Origin: Ideonella aquatica
GTDB taxonomy: Bacteria > Pseudomonadota > Gammaproteobacteria > Burkholderiales > Burkholderiaceae_C
Assembly (NCBI RefSeq): GCF_018069755.1
Contig: NZ_JAGQDE010000008.1
Span: 62,001-126,000, forward strand
Direction: 5' to 3'
DNA: 64,000 nucleotides
Numbering within the stretch: position 1 is the first letter of the stretch; every line of letters begins with the position of its first letter. The position numbers and the translations under genes were made by a program. Positions 38,637 to 47,556 of this stretch are shown here, one piece after another. Below the pieces are notes generated by a model, which made no database searches, was not told the DNA's origin, and saw nothing but the letters and a program-made list of their open reading frames with translations.

Positions 38637-40031
38637 TCAGATGGGCTCGCCGACCAGGTCATGGCCATCCACCGCCACGATGCGCGCCCGCGCAAAGCCA
38701 CCCACCGTCAGCCGGGTGGAGGCCTTGGCCGGTGGCAGCAGTCGCACGGTGCCGTCGATCTCGGGCGCGTCAGCGTAGCTGCGCCCCACGCCACCCTTGC
38801 GGCCCATGGCCGGTGCATGGTCGACCAGCACCTGCATCACCTGGCCCACACGGCGCTGCAGTCGCGCCACCGAGACCTGCTCGGCCACCGCCATGAAGCG
38901 GGCGCGGCGTTTCTCGCGCACCGCATCCGGCAAGGCGCCGGCCAGGTCGTTCGCCGTGGCGCCTTCGACTGGCGAATAGGCAAAGCAGCCGGCACGGTCG
39001 ATCTGCGCCTCCTGCAGGAAGTCCAGCAGGTAGGCAAACTCGTCCTCGGTCTCACCGGGGAAGCCGGCAATGAAGGTGGAGCGGATGACGATCTCCGGGC
39101 ACAGCTCGCGCCAGCGCTGGATGCGCTCCAGGTTGCGCTCGCCGCTGGCCGGGCGCTTCATGCGGCGCAGCACCTCGGGGTGGGCGTGCTGGAAAGGCAC
39201 GTCCAGGTAGGGCAGCACCAGGCCCTCGGCCATCAGCGGGATGACCTCGTCGACGTGCGGATAGGGGTAGACGTAGTGCAGGCGCACCCAGGCGCCATGC
39301 GCGCGCGCCAGCTCACCCAGCTGGGCCACCAGGTCCAGCATGCGCGTCTTGACCGGGGCACCGTTCCAGAAGCCGGTGCGGTACTTGACGTCCACGCCAT
39401 AGGCCGAGGTGTCCTGGCTGACGACCAGCAGCTCCTTCACGCCGCCCTCGAACAGCGCCTTGGCCTCGTTCAGCACATCGCCCACCGGCCGCGAGACCAG
39501 GTCGCCGCGCAGGCTGGGGATGATGCAAAAGGTGCAGCGGTGGTTGCAGCCTTCGCTGATCTTCAGGTAGGCGTAGTGCTTGGGCGTGAGCTTGATGCCG
39601 GCGGCCGGCACCAGGTCCACAAAGGGGTCGTGCGGCTTGGGCACATGCTGGTGCACCGCATCCATCACCTCCTGGGTGGCATGCGGGCCGGTGACCGCCA
39701 GCACCTTGGGATGCACCTCGCGCACCATGTTGCCGCCATCGGTGCTGGTGCGCGCGCCCAGGCAGCCGGTGACGATCACCTTGCCGTTTTCGGCCAGGGC
39801 TTCGCCGATCGCGTCCAGGCTTTCCTTGACCGCGTCGTCAATGAAACCGCAGGTGTTGACGATCACCAGGTCGGCGCCCTGGTAGGTCTTGCTGGTCTGG
39901 TAGCCCTCGGCCGAGAGCTGGGTCAGGATCAGCTCGGAGTCGGTCAGCGCCTTGGGGCAGCCCAGGCTGACGAAGCCGATGGTGGGGGCGTGGGTGGGCG
40001 CGGCCGTGACCGCGTCAATAGGTTCGCTCAT
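38637..40031 (-). CDS. rimO: ribosomal protein S12 methylthiotransferase
   Basis: RimO adds a methylthio group to Asp89 of ribosomal protein S12. From ATG 40031 it has 464 residues. The N-terminal domain has the three iron-sulfur cysteines in [19 protein letters not shown] and GCLGAR. The radical SAM site is CNHRCTFC with [10 protein letters not shown] after it. A TRAM domain forms the C-terminus. The product is separated from phaR by 46 bases, and the metC-like gene follows at 10 bases. Confidence 0.95.
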   Translation of the reverse strand: MSEPIDAVTAAPTHAPTIGFVSLGCPKALTDSELILTQLSAEGYQTSKTYQGADLVIVNTCGFIDDAVKESLDAIGEALAENGKVIVTGCLGARTSTDGGNMVREVHPKVLAVTGPHATQEVMDAVHQHVPKPHDPFVDLVPAAGIKLTPKHYAYLKISEGCNHRCTFCIIPSLRGDLVSRPVGDVLNEAKALFEGGVKELLVVSQDTSAYGVDVKYRTGFWNGAPVKTRMLDLVAQLGELARAHGAWVRLHYVYPYPHVDEVIPLMAEGLVLPYLDVPFQHAHPEVLRRMKRPASGERNLERIQRWRELCPEIVIRSTFIAGFPGETEDEFAYLLDFLQEAQIDRAGCFAYSPVEGATANDLAGALPDAVREKRRARFMAVAEQVSVARLQRRVGQVMQVLVDHAPAMGRKGGVGRSYADAPEIDGTVRLLPPAKASTRLTVGGFARARIVAVDGHDLVGEPI

Positions 40032-40077
40032 GGGGCAGGATTGTCTCAAACCCGCCCTCGCCTGCCCGGGGCAACGC

Positions 40078-40665
40078 CTATTTGCGGGTGCCCGGCGGCG
40101 TGAAGCCCGGGAACAGCGCGGCGCCCGGCTTGCCCATCTGCTCCTGCATCTGCATGAACAGGTTCTTGGACTGTTCCAGGTAGTTGCCCATCAGGCCCTG
40201 CATCAGCGGCGCCTGGCCGCTCATGAACTGGGCCCACATCTCGGGTGTGAAGGCCTTGGGGTCATAAAGACCGCGGGCCTGCTCGCCCAGGCGCGACTGC
40301 AGCTCGACAAAGGTCTGCAGGTTCTTCTCCAGGTAGGCGCCCATCATCCCCTGCATCGCGTGGCCGTAGAAGCGGATGATCTGGGCCAGCATGCGCGAGG
40401 TGAACATCGGCATGCCGCCGGTTTCTTCCTCAAGGATGATCTGCAGCAGGATGCTGCGGGTCAGGTCCTCGCTGGTCTTGGCGTCGCGCACCTCGAATTC
40501 CTGGCCGTCCAGGACCATCTTCTTGACATCGGCCAAGGTGATGTAGCTGCTCGCGCGCGTATCGTAAAGACGGCGGTTGGGGTACTTCTTGAGCACCCGC
40601 ATGCCATCCTGCCCAGCGGCTTCGGAGGCTTCGGATACGGGGGGGGCGCGACGGGCAGAGGGCAT
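40078..40665 (-). CDS. phaR: polyhydroxyalkanoate synthesis repressor PhaR
   Basis: PhaR represses phasin and its own gene, and binds PHB granules. The 195-residue protein contains the conserved N-terminal DNA-binding domain [20 protein letters not shown] followed by the granule-associated region with [21 protein letters not shown] choose ATG 40665 because CCGGAGC lies eight bases upstream; ATG 40686 is also possible but lies in a perfect palindrome that looks like an operator. The C-terminus is methionine-rich. Together with hydroxybutyrate dehydrogenase at 50746 it indicates PHB metabolism. Confidence 0.93.
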   Translation of the reverse strand: MPSARRAPPVSEASEAAGQDGMRVLKKYPNRRLYDTRASSYITLADVKKMVLDGQEFEVRDAKTSEDLTRSILLQIILEEETGGMPMFTSRMLAQIIRFYGHAMQGMMGAYLEKNLQTFVELQSRLGEQARGLYDPKAFTPEMWAQFMSGQAPLMQGLMGNYLEQSKNLFMQMQEQMGKPGAALFPGFTPPGTRK

Positions 40666-40685
40666 CGGCAGGGCTCCGGCTGGCA

Positions 40686-40709
40686 TTGTGCAAGTGCACA
40701 ACGATTCTA
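40686..40709 (-). promoter_or_regulatory. phaR promoter and putative autoregulatory operator
   Basis: TTGTGCAAGTGCACAA (40686-40701) has perfect 7-base arms around a 2-base centre. A TAGAAT -10 element (40704-40709, minus strand) lies immediately upstream, so the palindrome would cover the transcript start near 40697. PhaR proteins are known autorepressors with TGC/GCA-containing sites. Confidence 0.5.
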
Positions 40710-40865
40710 GGCCTGGCCGCGACAGGGCGCCCGCGGGATTGCACTGTCAGGGATGGCCCCCTGCGCAACGCAGGCCGTGGTTTTTGCGTCGGGCGCCCGC
40801 CGGCATATGCCAACAGACCAGACTCTGCACTAGCATCGATCCACCTGTCTCCCGCCCGACCTGCC

Positions 40866-42020
40866 ATGTCCGACCCTGCTCCGGCGCGACCCACGCTGCT
40901 CGTCGTCGACGACACCCCGGAGAACCTCGCTCTGCTGGGCGGACTGCTGCGGGGCAGCTTCCATGTGCGGGTGGCCAACTCCGGGCTGCGGGCGCTGCAG
41001 GTGGCATCGCGGGTGCCGCATCCCGATCTGATCCTGCTCGATGTGATGATGCCCGACATGGACGGCTTCGAGGTGCTGCGCCGCCTGCGCCGCCTGCCGG
41101 GGCTGCAGGACACGCCAGTGATCTTCGTCACCGCGATGGACGACGACCGCGACGAACTCGCCGGCCTGGAGCTCGGCGCGGTGGACTACATCCCCAAGCC
41201 AGTGCGCCCCTCCATTCTGCTGGCGCGGGTGCGCACCCAGCTGGAGCTCAAGAGCGCCCGCGACCAGCTCAGCGACCGCAACGCCAGCCTGGAGCACGAG
41301 ATCGCCCGGCGCATGCGCGAGAACGAGCAGGTCAAGTCTGCCAGCCTGCATGCGCTGGCCATGCTGGCCGAGGCACGGGACAATGAGACCGGCAACCACC
41401 TGCACCGCACCGAGGCCTATGTCGAGGCCCTGCTCGATCGCCTGCGCCAGTCCCAGGAGCACGCTGATATGGACGACGACTACTGCCGCATGGTGGCGCG
41501 CGCCGCACCGCTGCACGACATCGGCAAGGTCGGCATCCCCGACGCCATTCTGCGCAAGCCCGGTCGGCTGACCGCGTCCGAGTTCGAGCAGATGAAGCGT
41601 CATGCCGAGATTGGCGCGGCGGCCATCGCCACGGCCATGTCGCGCGCCACACCCGAACCCGCCGGGCGCCAGACCGAGGCCGTGAGTTCGGGCGCGTTGC
41701 GTTTTCTGGAGATCGCCCGCCAGATTGCCGGCGGCCACCATGAACATTGGGACGGCAGCGGCTACCCATCCGGACTGGCCGGCCTGCAAATTCCGCTGCC
41801 TGCGCGGCTGATGGCCCTGGCAGACGTCTATGACGCGCTGGGTTGTCGGCGGGTCTACAAGCCGCCGATGCCGTTGGACGAGGTCGAACAGATCATCGTG
41901 GCCGGCCGGGGCCGGCAGTTCGACCCGGCGGTGGTGGATGCCTTCATCGGCCAGCGCGAGGTGTTCCGAGCCATCGCGCAGCGCTTTGCCGACGACGACC
42001 CCGAGCCACCCACCCCCTGA
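40866..42020 (+). CDS. response regulator with HD-GYP phosphodiesterase domain
   Basis: The 384-residue protein has a receiver domain (about residues 8-130, phosphoacceptor Asp59 in LILLDVMMPDMDG and Lys in YIPKPVRP) joined by a coiled coil to an HD-GYP domain. The metal-site motifs are present: ETGNHLHRTE, PLHDIGKVGIPD, and HHEHWDGSGYPSGL with Gly-Tyr-Pro at 299-301. HD-GYP domains hydrolyse cyclic di-GMP. The gene precedes a histidine phosphatase gene by 10 bases and a hybrid histidine kinase, so the kinase is the probable input. Start ATG 40866 is set by the family N-terminus. It is divergent from phaR. Confidence 0.92.
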   Translation: MSDPAPARPTLLVVDDTPENLALLGGLLRGSFHVRVANSGLRALQVASRVPHPDLILLDVMMPDMDGFEVLRRLRRLPGLQDTPVIFVTAMDDDRDELAGLELGAVDYIPKPVRPSILLARVRTQLELKSARDQLSDRNASLEHEIARRMRENEQVKSASLHALAMLAEARDNETGNHLHRTEAYVEALLDRLRQSQEHADMDDDYCRMVARAAPLHDIGKVGIPDAILRKPGRLTASEFEQMKRHAEIGAAAIATAMSRATPEPAGRQTEAVSSGALRFLEIARQIAGGHHEHWDGSGYPSGLAGLQIPLPARLMALADVYDALGCRRVYKPPMPLDEVEQIIVAGRGRQFDPAVVDAFIGQREVFRAIAQRFADDDPEPPTP

Positions 42021-42030
42021 GAGGACCCGC

Positions 42031-42651
42031 ATGCAGCGTCGCGCCCTGATCGCCGCCAGCTGCGCGCTGGCCCTGCCCAGCCAGGGCCAGCCCGCCTCCA
42101 CCATCCGCGAGCGGCTGCCCAGTCCCGCGGAGCTGGCCCGAGCCCGCAGTGGTGGCCTGGTGCTGTATGTGCGTCACGGCCTGACCGACAACAGCCGCAT
42201 CGACCAGGCGGGCCTCAAGGACTTCGCCGACTGCTCGATGCAGCGCACCCTCAGCCCGGATGGCCGGCGTCAGGCTGAGCAGCTCGGCGCCGCCATCCGC
42301 CGGGCCGGCTGGCCGGTGCGGCGCGTCGTCAGCAGCCCGATGTGCCGGGCCCTGGACACCGCACGAATGGCCTTTGGCGCCCAGGTCGAGACCGACCCGC
42401 TGCTGGCCTACACCGCCCATCTGTCAGCCGCGCAGCGCCAGGCCGCCGTGGCACGCACGAGGGACTGGCTGAGCCAGGCCGTTCCCCCGGCCGAGCTGCG
42501 GGTGGTGGTGGCCCACGGTCCCAACCTGTCCGACCTGACCGACTACTTTCCGTCGGAGGCCGCGACGGTGCTGTTCCGGCCGCTGGCGCCCGGCCAGTTC
42601 GAGTACCTGGGCACACTGCGCATCGAGCAGTGGGAAAGCCTGCCGCGATGA
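42031..42651 (+). CDS. secreted histidine phosphatase superfamily protein
   Basis: This 206-residue protein has a signal peptide (MQRRALIAASCALALPSQGQ) and a branch-1-like histidine phosphatase fold. The RHG motif Arg48-His49-Gly50 in YVRHGLTDN, Arg106 in SSPMCRALDTA and the second His162 in VVVAHGPNL are present, so it could be catalytic. The region between is short, so it is not a classic phytase. Its stop overlaps the kinase start by 4 bases (ATGA), and the response regulator lies 10 bases upstream, which is an odd place for a periplasmic phosphatase. Substrate unknown. Confidence 0.85.
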   Translation: MQRRALIAASCALALPSQGQPASTIRERLPSPAELARARSGGLVLYVRHGLTDNSRIDQAGLKDFADCSMQRTLSPDGRRQAEQLGAAIRRAGWPVRRVVSSPMCRALDTARMAFGAQVETDPLLAYTAHLSAAQRQAAVARTRDWLSQAVPPAELRVVVAHGPNLSDLTDYFPSEAATVLFRPLAPGQFEYLGTLRIEQWESLPR

Positions 42652-45600
42652 CCCGGCCGCCGCTGAGCCGGCGCCGCCTGCTGTGGTGGGCCCTGCTGCC
42701 GGCGCTGCTGGTCGGCGGGCTGCAACTGCTGGTCGGCATCTTGCCGCTCGAGCTGACGCGCCGCGAGTTGCTCGAGGACCAGCGCATCGTCGATGCCGAC
42801 ATGGCCACGCTGGCCGAGCTGCAGTCGATCAACGCCCGGCTGTCCGCGCTGCAGCGCTCGTTTGAGAAGCTGGTCGACGAAGCCAGCGGCGGCAAGCTGG
42901 ATGCGGCCTCGGTCCACCGCGCCCGGGTCATGCACCTGGACGAGCTGGAGAGCATCGAGGCGCAGTTCCGTCGCCTGGCCCCGCTGATCGAGCGCATCGA
43001 GGGCGATGGCAGCCCAGCGTCGGGTTCCCTGGTCAGGCTGCAAACCTTTCGTACGGCGCTGGCGTCGGCGCTGGACATGGCGGTGGTCGAGCCCATCCGT
43101 GCCGTCAGTCTGGGCGAGCAGGCGGCGGTTCGGCTGGAGGAGTTCTCCGCCCAGTCCGCCCGGCTGTCGCTGCTGACCAGCGAGAAGGCGCGCGACAGCG
43201 TGCTGGCGCGCTCGCGCGCCTTTGACCAGGCGGCCACGCGTGCCGCCCTGGCGGCGGCGCTGTGCGGTATGGGGCTGTCCGCGCTGTGGTGGTTTGCAGC
43301 GCGCTGGCTGGGGGCGCGTACCTTGGTGCTGGGCGGCGCGCTGACGGAACTGGCGCGTTCTCGCACGCCAGACCCTGCCACCCTGCGCCGGGTCGACGAA
43401 TGGGCTGCCCACACCGATGGCCTGATGGCCGAACTGGCCCGCGCGGTGCGCAGCTTTGGCGAGTTGCGTGAGGAGGAGCGCCAGGGACGCAACCTGCTGG
43501 AGCGTCAGGGCGCCTTGCTGGGCGCCATCGTGCAGGACAGTCCGGACCTGATCTGGCTCAAGGACCCCGACGGCGTGTACCTCTCCTGCAATGCCCGCTT
43601 TGCCGCCCTGCTGGGCGCGCCTGCGGCCAGCCTGGTCGGCCGGCGCGATGCGGACTTCGTCGATGCCGACCTCGCAGCCCAGCTGCGCGAGGCCGACCTG
43701 GCTGCCCTGGCCAGCACCGGCCCGGTCGCCAGTGAGTTGCGGCTGCGTTTCGCTGACGGCCATGAGGAGGTCTGCCACACGCTGAAGTCGCCCCTGAGGG
43801 CTCCCGACGGGCGCCTGATCGGGGTACTTGGCGTGGCGCGCGACATCACCCAGCTGCGCCAATCAGAAGAGGCCCTGCGCGCCCGCGAGGAGCAACTGCG
43901 TGCCGTGGTGGGCCAGGCGGCCGACGCCATCGTCGTGCTGGACGAGCACAGCCTGGCCCTGTTGGAGTTCAATGACGCGGCCTGCCAGATGCTGGGGCAC
44001 AGCCGCGACGAGCTGGCCGCCCGCCGCCTGCCTGACCTGCACCTGCCGCAGGACCGGGCTGCGATCGATGCCCTGGCCGACCGGCTGCAGGACCTGGAGG
44101 TGCACCGCTACCAGAGTCACCTGCAGCATGCCGACGGCCACACCGTGTCGATCGACGCCAGCGCGCAGCGCCTGCAGCTGCGCGACCGCAGCTGCCTGCT
44201 GGTGATGTGGCGCGATGTGACCGAACGCGAGGCCGCCGCACTGGCGCTGCAGCAGTACCAGGACAGTCTGGAAAAGCTGGTCGCCCAGCGCACTGCCGAG
44301 CTGGCTGCCGCCAAGGAGGACGCGGAGGCCGCCAACCGCGCCAAGAGCGCCTTCCTGGCGGCGATGAGCCACGAGATCCGCACGCCGATGAACGCCATCA
44401 TCGGCATGTCCCACCTGGCGCTGCGCACCCACCTCAGCGAGCCCCAGCGGGAGTTTCTTGGCAAGATCCAGGCTGCCAGCGAGCACCTGCTGGCCATCAT
44501 CAACGACATCCTGGATTTCTCCAAGATCGAGGCCGGCAAGCTGACGCTTGAGCCCACCGATTTCGAGCTCGACCGCCTGGTCGACCAGATCCGCGACATG
44601 GTGATCGACCGTGTCGAGGCCAAGGGGCTGGAGTTCATTGTGGATCTGGACCACCTGCCGCCGGTGCTGCACGGCGACGGTCTGCGCCTGGCCCAGGTGC
44701 TGCTCAACTTTGTCACCAACGCCGTCAAGTTCACCGACCAGGGCCAGGTGGCGCTGCGCGCCAGTGTGCTGCGTGAGGCCGAGCAGCCTGACGAGCCCAG
44801 CTGCTATCGCTTCGAGGTGAGCGATTCCGGCATCGGCCTGACCGAGGACCAGCAGGAGCGCCTGTTCCAGGCCTTCGAGCAGGCCGATGGCGGCACCACC
44901 CGCCGCTATGGCGGCACCGGGCTGGGTCTGGCCATCTCCCGGCGACTGGCCGAGGCCATGGAGGGTCGCGTCGGTGTGCGCAGCGCACCGGGCCAGGGCG
45001 CCTGCTTCTGGATCGAAGTGCCGCTGCGCCCGGCGCACCAGCGCCCGCCGAGCGGCGAATGGCCGCTGCCCGGCCTGCGCACGCTGCTGGTCGACGACAT
45101 GGCCGAAGCCCGGGCGTCGATGGGCGTGCTGCTGGGCTCGATCGGCCTGGCCGTGGAGGAAGCGGCCGGCGGACTGGAGGCCTTGACCATGTTGTCCGAG
45201 GCCGAGCGCCAGGGCCACCCCTACGAGCTGATGCTGGTGGACTGGAAGATGCCGCTGCTCGATGGCCTGCAGACCGCCCAGCGCGTCGACGCGGCCGGTC
45301 TGCTGCGACCGCCGGTGAAGCTGCTGATCAGCGCGGCCCTGGACCTGCCTGTCGGCCTGCTGGCCCAGGGCGGCTTTGCCGGACACCTGGTCAAGCCCTT
45401 CACCCGCTCGGCGCTGCTCTCCGCACTGGCGCGCCTGGGCCCGCAACTCACGGGTGGTGGGCGCCCAGGCGAGCCGGCGCTCGACCCCGATCAGGCCGAG
45501 GAGTTGCTGCGCCAGCGCCGCGGCGTGCGCGTGCTGCTGGCCGATGACGACCCGCTGAACCAGATCGTCGCCACCGGTCTGCTCGAACGCGTGGGCGTGC

Positions 45601-46559
45601 AGGTCGTGTTGGCGGGCAACGGCGAGCAGGCCATCGACGCCCTGCGCAGCGAGCACTGCGACCTGGTGCTGATGGACCTGCACATGCCGGGCATGGGCGG
45701 CCTGGAAGCCACCCGCCGCCTGCGCTCGCAACCCGAGCTGACGCGGCTCCCCATCATCGCGATGACGGCCAGCGCATTCGGTGAAGACCGTCGCGAATGC
45801 CTGGACGCCGGCATGGATGACCACATCGCCAAGCCGGTGGACCCGGACCTGCTGTACGCCACCCTGGTGCGCTGGTTGCCACCAGCCTCGGAGGCCGTGG
45901 CCGCACAGCCCAGGCCGGTGCCGGCCGCCAGCGGACCGCGCGAGTGGGACCAGGCGCTGGCGCGGCTGGATGCCACCGGCCTGGTCGACACCCGCGGCGC
46001 GCTGCGCCTGATGCGCGGCCAGGCCGATCACTACCTGAGGCTGCTGGCGCGCTTCACCGACTTGCACCGGCAGGATTCGGTGCAGCGCCACCTGGACGCC
46101 CACAACGCGGACGCCGCCCTGCTGCACGCCCATTCGCTCAAGGGCGCCGCCGCCAATCTGGGCCTGCAGGCCGTGCAACAGGCCGCCGCTGCACTGGAGG
46201 CCGCGTTGAATGGCCGCGAGAAGGCCAACCTGGGCGAGCTGGCCCGCACGCTGGACGCCCAGGTGGCGGCCACGGTTCAGGCGCTCCAGCAGGCCTTGCC
46301 CGCCGAGCGCCTGGCGCCCTCCCCGCCACAGGACCAGCTCGCACTGACCCACGGCCTGCAGCAGTTGCTGGAGCAGCTGCGTGCCGACTCCATCGAAGCC
46401 ACCGACACCTTTGCGTTGCTGCAGCCCGAGCTGCAGCTCACCGAGCCTGCGCTGACCGCCGAGCTGCGCCACCGCATCGAGCGCTTCGACCTGGGCGCCG
46501 CCGTGCAGGCGGCCGAGCAGCTCCTCGACCGCCTGAAGGTGCCGCTCAGCAGCGGATGA
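42648..46559 (+). CDS. hybrid sensor histidine kinase with two PAS, two receiver and one HPt domain
   Basis: This inner-membrane phosphorelay protein of 1303 residues has two helices (about residues 9-31 and 203-222) flanking a periplasmic helical domain, then two PAS domains (about 288-400 and 413-530). The HisKA domain has His575 in AAMSHEIRTPMNAIIG. The ATPase domain has NAVKF, DSGIGL and GGTGLGL. Receiver 1 has Asp865 in LVDWKMPLLDG, receiver 2 has Asp1010 in LMDLHMPGMGG, and the HPt domain has His1162 in HAHSLKGAAANLG. It closes a three-gene unit with the HD-GYP regulator and phosphatase. It converges on a secreted protein gene with a 14-base overlap at the 3' end. Confidence 0.93.
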   Translation: MTRPPLSRRRLLWWALLPALLVGGLQLLVGILPLELTRRELLEDQRIVDADMATLAELQSINARLSALQRSFEKLVDEASGGKLDAASVHRARVMHLDELESIEAQFRRLAPLIERIEGDGSPASGSLVRLQTFRTALASALDMAVVEPIRAVSLGEQAAVRLEEFSAQSARLSLLTSEKARDSVLARSRAFDQAATRAALAAALCGMGLSALWWFAARWLGARTLVLGGALTELARSRTPDPATLRRVDEWAAHTDGLMAELARAVRSFGELREEERQGRNLLERQGALLGAIVQDSPDLIWLKDPDGVYLSCNARFAALLGAPAASLVGRRDADFVDADLAAQLREADLAALASTGPVASELRLRFADGHEEVCHTLKSPLRAPDGRLIGVLGVARDITQLRQSEEALRAREEQLRAVVGQAADAIVVLDEHSLALLEFNDAACQMLGHSRDELAARRLPDLHLPQDRAAIDALADRLQDLEVHRYQSHLQHADGHTVSIDASAQRLQLRDRSCLLVMWRDVTEREAAALALQQYQDSLEKLVAQRTAELAAAKEDAEAANRAKSAFLAAMSHEIRTPMNAIIGMSHLALRTHLSEPQREFLGKIQAASEHLLAIINDILDFSKIEAGKLTLEPTDFELDRLVDQIRDMVIDRVEAKGLEFIVDLDHLPPVLHGDGLRLAQVLLNFVTNAVKFTDQGQVALRASVLREAEQPDEPSCYRFEVSDSGIGLTEDQQERLFQAFEQADGGTTRRYGGTGLGLAISRRLAEAMEGRVGVRSAPGQGACFWIEVPLRPAHQRPPSGEWPLPGLRTLLVDDMAEARASMGVLLGSIGLAVEEAAGGLEALTMLSEAERQGHPYELMLVDWKMPLLDGLQTAQRVDAAGLLRPPVKLLISAALDLPVGLLAQGGFAGHLVKPFTRSALLSALARLGPQLTGGGRPGEPALDPDQAEELLRQRRGVRVLLADDDPLNQIVATGLLERVGVQVVLAGNGEQAIDALRSEHCDLVLMDLHMPGMGGLEATRRLRSQPELTRLPIIAMTASAFGEDRRECLDAGMDDHIAKPVDPDLLYATLVRWLPPASEAVAAQPRPVPAASGPREWDQALARLDATGLVDTRGALRLMRGQADHYLRLLARFTDLHRQDSVQRHLDAHNADAALLHAHSLKGAAANLGLQAVQQAAAALEAALNGREKANLGELARTLDAQVAATVQALQQALPAERLAPSPPQDQLALTHGLQQLLEQLRADSIEATDTFALLQPELQLTEPALTAELRHRIERFDLGAAVQAAEQLLDRLKVPLSSG

Positions 46560-47187
46560 GGGTCTGGAACCAGACTTCGGTGCCCGCCGGCACCGGCGGC
46601 GCCGGCGGCAGCAGCAGCACCGGCGAGTTGATCCAGTGCGCGGTGCCGGCCACGCCAGGCATCGGCGGCCACAGGGTGCCGGCGCTGTTCATCTGCCAGC
46701 TGATCGGGATCAGCGTCGGCTGCACATAGAACGGCAGGTCATTGTTCCAGCCGGGCACGGCGGGATAACCCGCCGGCGTCGGGCTGAACACCGACGGCGG
46801 CAGCGGCTTGGTCACGCGCCACAGCTTGTTGGGCAGGGTGCGCAGGCTGGTGGCGTTGTTCGCAAACACGCAGGTGCCCACACCGGTCAGCTTGAATTCG
46901 CCCAGCAGGCCCATCAGGCTGGAGGCAATGTCGCCCACCCAGATGTTGAGGTAGAACTTCTGCCCCGCCGAGCCCGGGGGCGGCAGCGCTGTGCCGGTAT
47001 AGGTGGCGCCCCAGCCCAGACCCTGCGAGAACTGGATGCCGGGCACCGTGGGGTTGTCGCTGAGAAAAATCTTGAACTGGTCGTCGGCGTTGACCTTGCT
47101 CGTCAGCATCTGCTGCGCAGCCGCGGGAAGGGCCAGGGCAGCCGCGGCGGCCAGGGCCAGACCGTGCCAGGTGAAGCGGTGGTTCAT
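46546..47187 (-). CDS. secreted protein of unknown function, 213 residues
   Basis: The product starts at ATG 47187 (MNHRFTWHGLALAAAAALAL) behind GCAGGAGACATTG. The signal peptide ends near PAAAQQ. The rest is rich in proline, glycine and aromatic residues, with a predicted beta-rich nature and no motif I recognise; segments include SDNPTVPGIQFSQGLGWG and a C-terminal proline run before VWFQTLIRC. There are two cysteines (TCVFAN and the terminal one), perhaps a disulfide. It is convergent with the hybrid kinase, whose last 14 coding bases it overlaps. Function unknown. Confidence 0.75.
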   Translation of the reverse strand: MNHRFTWHGLALAAAAALALPAAAQQMLTSKVNADDQFKIFLSDNPTVPGIQFSQGLGWGATYTGTALPPPGSAGQKFYLNIWVGDIASSLMGLLGEFKLTGVGTCVFANNATSLRTLPNKLWRVTKPLPPSVFSPTPAGYPAVPGWNNDLPFYVQPTLIPISWQMNSAGTLWPPMPGVAGTAHWINSPVLLLPPAPPVPAGTEVWFQTLIRC

Positions 47188-47387
47188 CAATGTCTCCTGC
47201 GGCGCTGTCAGGGGATCGATGGCTGCCCTGCGCCTCGGGTGCCACCGCGCTGAGCCACCTGCTTGGCGACCCATGCAACGCAGCGTGCGCCTGGCGGCGC
47301 CCCGGGCCCATCCCTAGACGCCGACCCACAGGGCTGTCCTGTTTGCACAGCCGATCGCGTTAACGACCACGGACATCAACGCCCATG

Positions 47388-47421
47388 CAAAAGCCCCAGG
47401 TCCTGTCGGAGCCTGGGGCTT
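47388..47421 (-). terminator. rho-independent terminator of tRNA-Val
   Basis: A 10-bp stem AAGCCCCAGG / CCTGGGGCTT with an 11-base loop (47391-47421) lies 8 bases past the tRNA 3' end, and TTT extends it on the minus strand. Confidence 0.85.
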
Positions 47422-47428
47422 CGTGTTC

Positions 47429-47505
47429 TGGTAGGCGCGATTGGATTCGAACCAACGACCCCCACCATGTCAAGGTGGTGCTCTAACCAACTGAGCTACG
47501 CGCCT
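47429..47505 (-). tRNA. tRNA-Val (anticodon GAC)
   Basis: The minus strand reads AGGCGCGTAGCTCAG at the 5' end and GCGCCTACCA at the 3' end, giving a 7-bp acceptor stem with encoded CCA. The anticodon stem CCACC / GGTGG flanks loop TTGACAT with anticodon GAC, and the T loop GTTCGAATC is standard. The total is 77 bases. It lies 51 bases after relA on the same strand and has its own terminator. Confidence 0.95.
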
Positions 47506-47556
47506 GTCGTTGAAGCTAGCAGTATATACCGGATTTCATGTGTCCGGCAAACCGGC

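Noticed and set aside
43863..46472. Long minus-strand open frame (869 codons) opposite the hybrid kinase
   Set aside because: Shadow of the kinase, whose catalytic residues are all present.
47355..47362. Third GTTAAC site near tRNA-Val as part of the shared operator
   Set aside because: It lacks the flanking GG/CC of the other two and is not upstream of an uptake gene.
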